Position numbers and translations under genes: made by a program. This document shows positions 59,590-64,000 of a DNA stretch of 64,000 bases, one piece after another. The stretch lies in assembly GCA_029851415.1 (NCBI GenBank), contig CM056742.1:149053121-149117120 (forward strand), read 5' to 3'. The stretch comes from Eretmocerus hayati (taxonomy: Eukaryota > Arthropoda > Insecta > Hymenoptera > Aphelinidae). The notes below the pieces were generated by a model. The model saw nothing but the letters and a program-made list of their open reading frames with translations, was not told the DNA's origin and made no database searches. Every line of letters begins with the position of its first letter. Within the stretch, counting starts at the first letter, position 1.

Positions 59590-61150
59590 GTGTTATATAG
59601 TTGGGGCTTATTTTCATGCATACTTACTTTGGCCTATCTTATCGTGTGTACTTTGTTTTTAATTCTTTCGAATTGTACAATCGTGACCAAGAGATCCTTG
59701 AATTCGTCAACTATATATACGTCAGCTGTGTAAAACAACTCTTATGAGGAGGCAATGACAATTATTGTCGTATATGTCTACTGTACGATGATGGCTCCTT
59801 CATTCTATAAAAATCGTTCTCGTCACGTATTATTCGTATTCATCTATAGTTTTGTACGAGAGCAGCACGCTATAAGTTGATTATTTCTGCAAAATTTCAT
59901 TCAATGCGCCATGTTGAACCATAGAATATCTAATTGTGAAATACACGTCTCTTGAAATAATTTGTAGTGTTGCCCATCCTAGCGAGCAAGAGCTCTGAAA
60001 GAATAAATAAATAGTCGTCGTGGCTTGGAAAACTTGCGCAAAAGTTCTTGAATTAGACCGCAGCATATCGCATAGATGACGACGTGTCATTAACCGTGCA
60101 GAAAGTTTTTTTTATAGAACCTTCTTTTACATACATATTTTAGATCATTCTTAAGCAAGCGTGATCTACAAACTCATAGCTCTTTGATGAATCGTTCTGT
60201 TTTACTTTAGTTATTCAAGTCGAGTATGTATCGTGAAGAGTCTGTCGATAGTTTGATTGACCTATAAAAGGAAAATTCTTGAGTTCCGGGACATCCCTTA
60301 AACAAAGTGTACATGACAGTTTGATATAATTTATTCTAATATTGATAGATACATACAGGTTAACATGACGATTGCTTCAAAGAGAATTGACGACCATCCT
60401 GTACCTGAGTGAACTTTGTCACGAGAATTCATTTATTATAGATGTAGCTTTTGAGAACCTCTCTTCCAGATTGTCAGCAATGCTATTCGATTCTGCTTTG
60501 CAATGAAAAATTTTGATTCGCATAAACATTTTCAGCACGAATTCAGGCTTAAATGAATGCTTCTCCAAAAATGCAATAACGATGGTCATCAGAGTCATTT
60601 TTGTCGTATTGTGGAATAAAATATTCGAGCGGCTTATGCGACCTTCATACTTTCGTGTCTCTCTGTCTAATATAATACAAGCTTCAATCTCTCTCATATC
60701 ACACCCTCTGATCAGAAACTGACTCGCATGGTCATATTCAGAGTCTCGACCAGTCTCAACTTGAGGTTTGAGTTTTACATCGATTTGATGGGTAATGAGA
60801 TTCTCAATCACGTCTTGAAGTGATTTTCATTTTTGCAGTAAGTAATCATGAACTTTTTTGTAGCTCGAGATGGTTAGGTAGGTCTTTGGAAATGCAATTC
60901 CTAATTGAGACTTGGAATTGAATATTCCTTGAATTCCTCATGATGCCTGTTGGTCATTTCGAAACATTCAACAACTACCGAAATTGATCACTCTGGTCAA
61001 CAAAATTTTGGGTCCGGAATGAGACATTCCCCAGAATATGATTTCTCTGTGTATTTTTTTTATGTAGAAACCAATCCCATAGCCCGTTATTCCCCTATAT
61101 ACGTCAGAACTTTTTTTTTGAATAGACAAAAGTTGATATTTAATAAAACA
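59590..61150. other. Stretch without an identified gene
   Basis: No gene or mobile element recognised. Confidence 0.4.
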
Positions 61151-61154
61151 GCTC

Positions 61155-61420
61155 GAAAATAGCGTTTTTAGCGTTTTTTGCAAATTTTGTAAATTGATTG
61201 CTGTGGTGACACATCCTTGAAGTGGACCAGGAGCATATTGGTACTATATTTCCCTGCGTATTTTGACCTGCTGAATACGATAGCAATCTAAGAGAGCTAG
61301 AATGCGTTCAAAACGAGTAACAAGCTGATTTTCCAAGTTGCTATCGAGAAAATTCGACCAATTTTGCAATATATCTTGAAATTCTGACGAAATGAACCAG
61401 AGACATCCTTGTTGAGCTCA
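61155..61420. repeat. Interspersed repeat, uninterrupted (empty-site) copy
   Basis: This copy matches the two flanks of the 46499-47311 element as one continuous sequence. At the place of the insertion it has a single TA (CTGCGTATTTTGACC), whereas the 46-kb copy has TA on both sides of the element. Confidence 0.6.
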
Positions 61421-61824
61421 GCCATGTTGATGCTTAACCGACAGCTTCCTTGAATGTCAAGGTAACTAGAAGAAACTCCTGAAAGAATATCCTATCTTCT
61501 AATGAATTCCCTTTGAAATTCTAGAAATAGGTGAAATTAACATTTTTGACTTTATTAAGAATGATTAGGATGATCAGAAACTAATCTCTGATTTATTGAT
61601 TCTATGGTATGCTCCATACATCTTCCAAGGAGAACTAGCCCCAGCATAGATACCAAGTCTTTCAGGGTATTGCGAGGGTATTGTTCTCGTTACTTCTGTA
61701 ACCGTGGAAAATTTTCTTTGAGTGCAAGATACCAAACCGTTGGTCGTAAACTCTGTGTTGAACTTCAGCATGGTTCAATCAAAAAAATTAAAAAAAAAAA
61801 CGTTAACGATCGAGATTTTTAGAG

Positions 61825-61893
61825 TGAGCAGACAAAGAATCCGCTACTGCCACCACCATCAGCTGCCTCTAATTCATTTGACGAAAAATAAAA
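61825..61893 (+). CDS. Candidate terminal exon, + strand, unidentified
   Basis: After a gatttttag acceptor the frame reads SEQTKNPLLPPPSAASNSFD followed by EK and a TAA. An AATAAA overlaps the stop. The proline- and serine-rich peptide looks like a natural C-terminus, but there is no upstream partner and no match to a known protein. Confidence 0.15.
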
Positions 61894-63179
61894 TGTATGG
61901 GCGAGTGTTGATCGTTCAGTGGAGCTAACAACATGTTGCAATGAAATTCTGAAAACTCAGTTGTCCACCCCCTGGAATACTTTCGTTCTTATTTATTTAT
62001 TTTTTTTTTCAGACGCACATTGCATTACGCGTACGATGCGATCTCCGTGACATGAAAATGACGGAGGGTATATAGAGGTTCTCTCGAAAAAAGGTCGTCC
62101 ATCAGTCAAGAGTCATTCACACCCACGGACTCGCACTACACGAAGATTAAAAAAGTCAATTATTTTGTGCCTCCGAGAGTCTCGCTTTCTTATACCTCAA
62201 TGGTTTGGCTTATTGCACCGACACTTTCTGATGTGGAGACGTTCAGGAAATCGAAACAGTGCGTTTTATTGCCCGCATAGAATATTCACTCGCTCATATT
62301 GCAGGTCGGCATAATATAGCCATCACTTCGTGCAGCCGTGCAATATTGGCTCTTCGTACTGTACTCTTTGTCGAATAATACAATACAGCTATATAGGTAC
62401 TTACTAGCAGAAGTAAAGTGTGTCCCCACAAAGTTTTACCTGGGCAAGTCAATATAAGTTATACATACGGTAAAAATGTGTTTGTGTATGTGCATGTGCG
62501 TTTCTTATCGTGACCTCTTTTGACCGCAGCTATATGCGCGTCTACAAGTCGTACCTCAAACTGATACGCTTATGAACCACGGCGACAATGCACTTCGAGA
62601 AACTGTATTTGAAGCCATGTACACTGAAGGGTGTTGGTGACTTTTCAGTTGCTTTTTGTGGATGACACGCCAAAATTCATCTGCAGATGAATAATATTGC
62701 AATAGAAAAGAGTCTGAGTGTGGGGCCACTTTCTCAATCTGACTTGAGTGTAGATACGAACACTGTGTGTGTGCGCCAATTAGCTGGCCAATAATCTCGC
62801 CAATAACTGAGATTGTAAAGGATCGTATAAAGGTAAAGGTTCTTGTGCTGCTCCAGAAAAATGTCAAAATCTAAATTGTGGGTTCAGTCTGCTTTATCAG
62901 CGCTCGATGGAGCTCATAATTGAGAACAAATTGATGTTCTTTACAAAATTTCACACCCGGAACGACGGTTCTCGTATTAGCGATCCAAATTTTGTTTCAA
63001 ACCATTGTTGAAAAGTTCACAATATTGATATGCAGAATTCTCAACAAAAGGCTTCGTACCTTTCATGAACGCATTTTTTTCATTCAAAAAGTTGTAACCA
63101 ACGAGATGAAAATAATCTAATAGATCCCCGACATTCCTCATCTGCACGTCCATAGAACACTATTTTTTTTGTCGCGCAG

Positions 63180-63222
63180 GATTTGTCGATTCACCGTTTT
63201 CTGTATGCAAAGCAATGTCTTG
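63180..63222 (+). CDS. Candidate small exon, + strand, unidentified
   Basis: A 43-base open stretch lies between a good acceptor (ctattttttttgtcgcgcag) and a gtgagg donor. It reads DLSIHRFLYAKQCL in phase 0 and ends in phase 1. It starts in the phase left by GMAP-210 exon 3, but the peptide is not coiled-coil-like, so I do not assign it to that gene. Confidence 0.2.
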
Positions 63223-64000
63223 GTGAGGAAAAACCCCGCTCGGTTTCTAATTTTTTTTTTGTGAGGCGTTTTCATTGAGTACCTATATGCTACCAGAGTG
63301 TTCGTGGGAAAGATTCAACCCTGAACAGCTCCCTGCAACTCATTTGAGCAGTAAAATCTCGTAATTTTCTTTCCCATCGGTAAATCTATTTGCGTTGGCG
63401 CTCATAGGAAATATCAATGGCCCTTTTGAATAGCCGAGTCGAGGTCATGAAGTTTGAAAATTTATTGAAATGCGAGAGTGCCGAAAGGAGAGCTTGTACA
63501 TGAGAAAACTGAGAGCGGTGTGAAGTGAATTATTCTTGGCTTCATTCCACTTACAAAAAAACTCTAGTGACTTTGAAGTCGACTAAATAACGTTTGAAAA
63601 AAATTATGTGGGGTACTTCAATCTAATCGGATACAACTTTACGACCCAGGTAGTGCTGTTCAACTCTATCCAGGATACATCGCACTTTACTCGACACTTC
63701 ATCAGAGTATCTAACTCTCGATATAATTGCTCCATTACAACAACTTCTACTCTTATTTTTCCACTTTTTTTCCTAACCTCCATACTTTTTCTATTAGAAC
63801 ATATGAATGTAGAGGCTTTCGAAAATGACCTCGCTCTTTTGCAGCTCAGTTTTATCGTATGAAATCATTTCAATCTCCTTTAGATCGTATTCCAGAGGCG
63901 AAAAAACAACGTCTAAAATCTAGATGATGATCAAAAATTTCAAAAGAATGAACTTCTAATATTACTTATTAGGCGTTTCTTATTGTACTGATTGACGTAT

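Noticed and set aside
1..64000. Prokaryotic features (operons, CRISPR, ribosome binding sites, phage)
   Set aside because: Exon-intron structure, eukaryotic transposons and the GMAP-210 gene show this is eukaryotic nuclear DNA. No regularly spaced direct-repeat array was seen.

Overview
This window is eukaryotic nuclear DNA. It is AT-rich, has short exons with GT/AG splice sites separated by long introns, and carries many small transposon remnants. The Golgi tether GMAP-210 (Trip11 family) and the transposon types seen (Tc1/mariner-like, pogo-like, Harbinger-like, piggyBac-like and RTE) suggest an arthropod, probably an insect and possibly a hymenopteran. The species is inference. There are no operons, no CRISPR array, no rRNA and no intact tRNA gene.

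Coding content is sparse. The one gene recognised with confidence is the 5' part of the GMAP-210 gene on the + strand. Its start codon is at 39018 and its first three coding exons (39018-39129, 39766-39854, 44107-44181) join in perfect phase, giving the N-terminal lipid-packing-sensor helix and the start of the coiled coil. No further coiled-coil exon was found up to 64000, so the third intron is longer than 19 kb or the gene continues outside the window. A second, unidentified gene probably lies on the - strand. It has a long exon at 5845-6049 and small in-phase exons at 25168-25236 and 38544-38576, which would start close to the GMAP-210 promoter and run the opposite way. The long exon carries an apparent one-base frameshift. 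A third small unidentified gene is proposed on the - strand at 56474-58565.

The rest is intergenic or intronic DNA with layered mobile elements. From left to right these are: a TA-flanked Tc1-like element (2384-3194); a two-copy hairpin family (6.8 kb and 18.6 kb); a 330-bp palindrome (7301-7630); an inverted-repeat element carrying a cysteine-rich CXC-like ORF next to a second hairpin (10.2-11.1 kb); a Harbinger-like element (16447-17683); a tRNA-derived SINE (26.2 kb); a CCCAT-type minisatellite (27.0-27.5 kb); an RTE-type LINE 3' end (27.9-28.4 kb); and a piggyBac-like end (29.6 kb). There follow a 1.56-kb palindrome abutting a decayed pogo-like transposon that holds a nested hairpin (32.7-36.4 kb), a 920-bp Tc1-like palindrome inside GMAP-210 intron 2 (41.3-42.2 kb), and a TA-flanked element at 46.5-47.3 kb. 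A diverged relative of that last element at 52.6-53.6 kb has itself been hit by a small MITE, and a related empty site is visible at 61.2 kb.

No clearly new biological system was found. The most useful observations are the nested elements with directly readable order of insertion, the several near-perfect palindromes that would form long hairpins if transcribed (one lies inside a gene), and the frameshifted exon of the unidentified - strand gene. Exon calls outside GMAP-210 rest on splice-site and phase agreement only and need RNA evidence.
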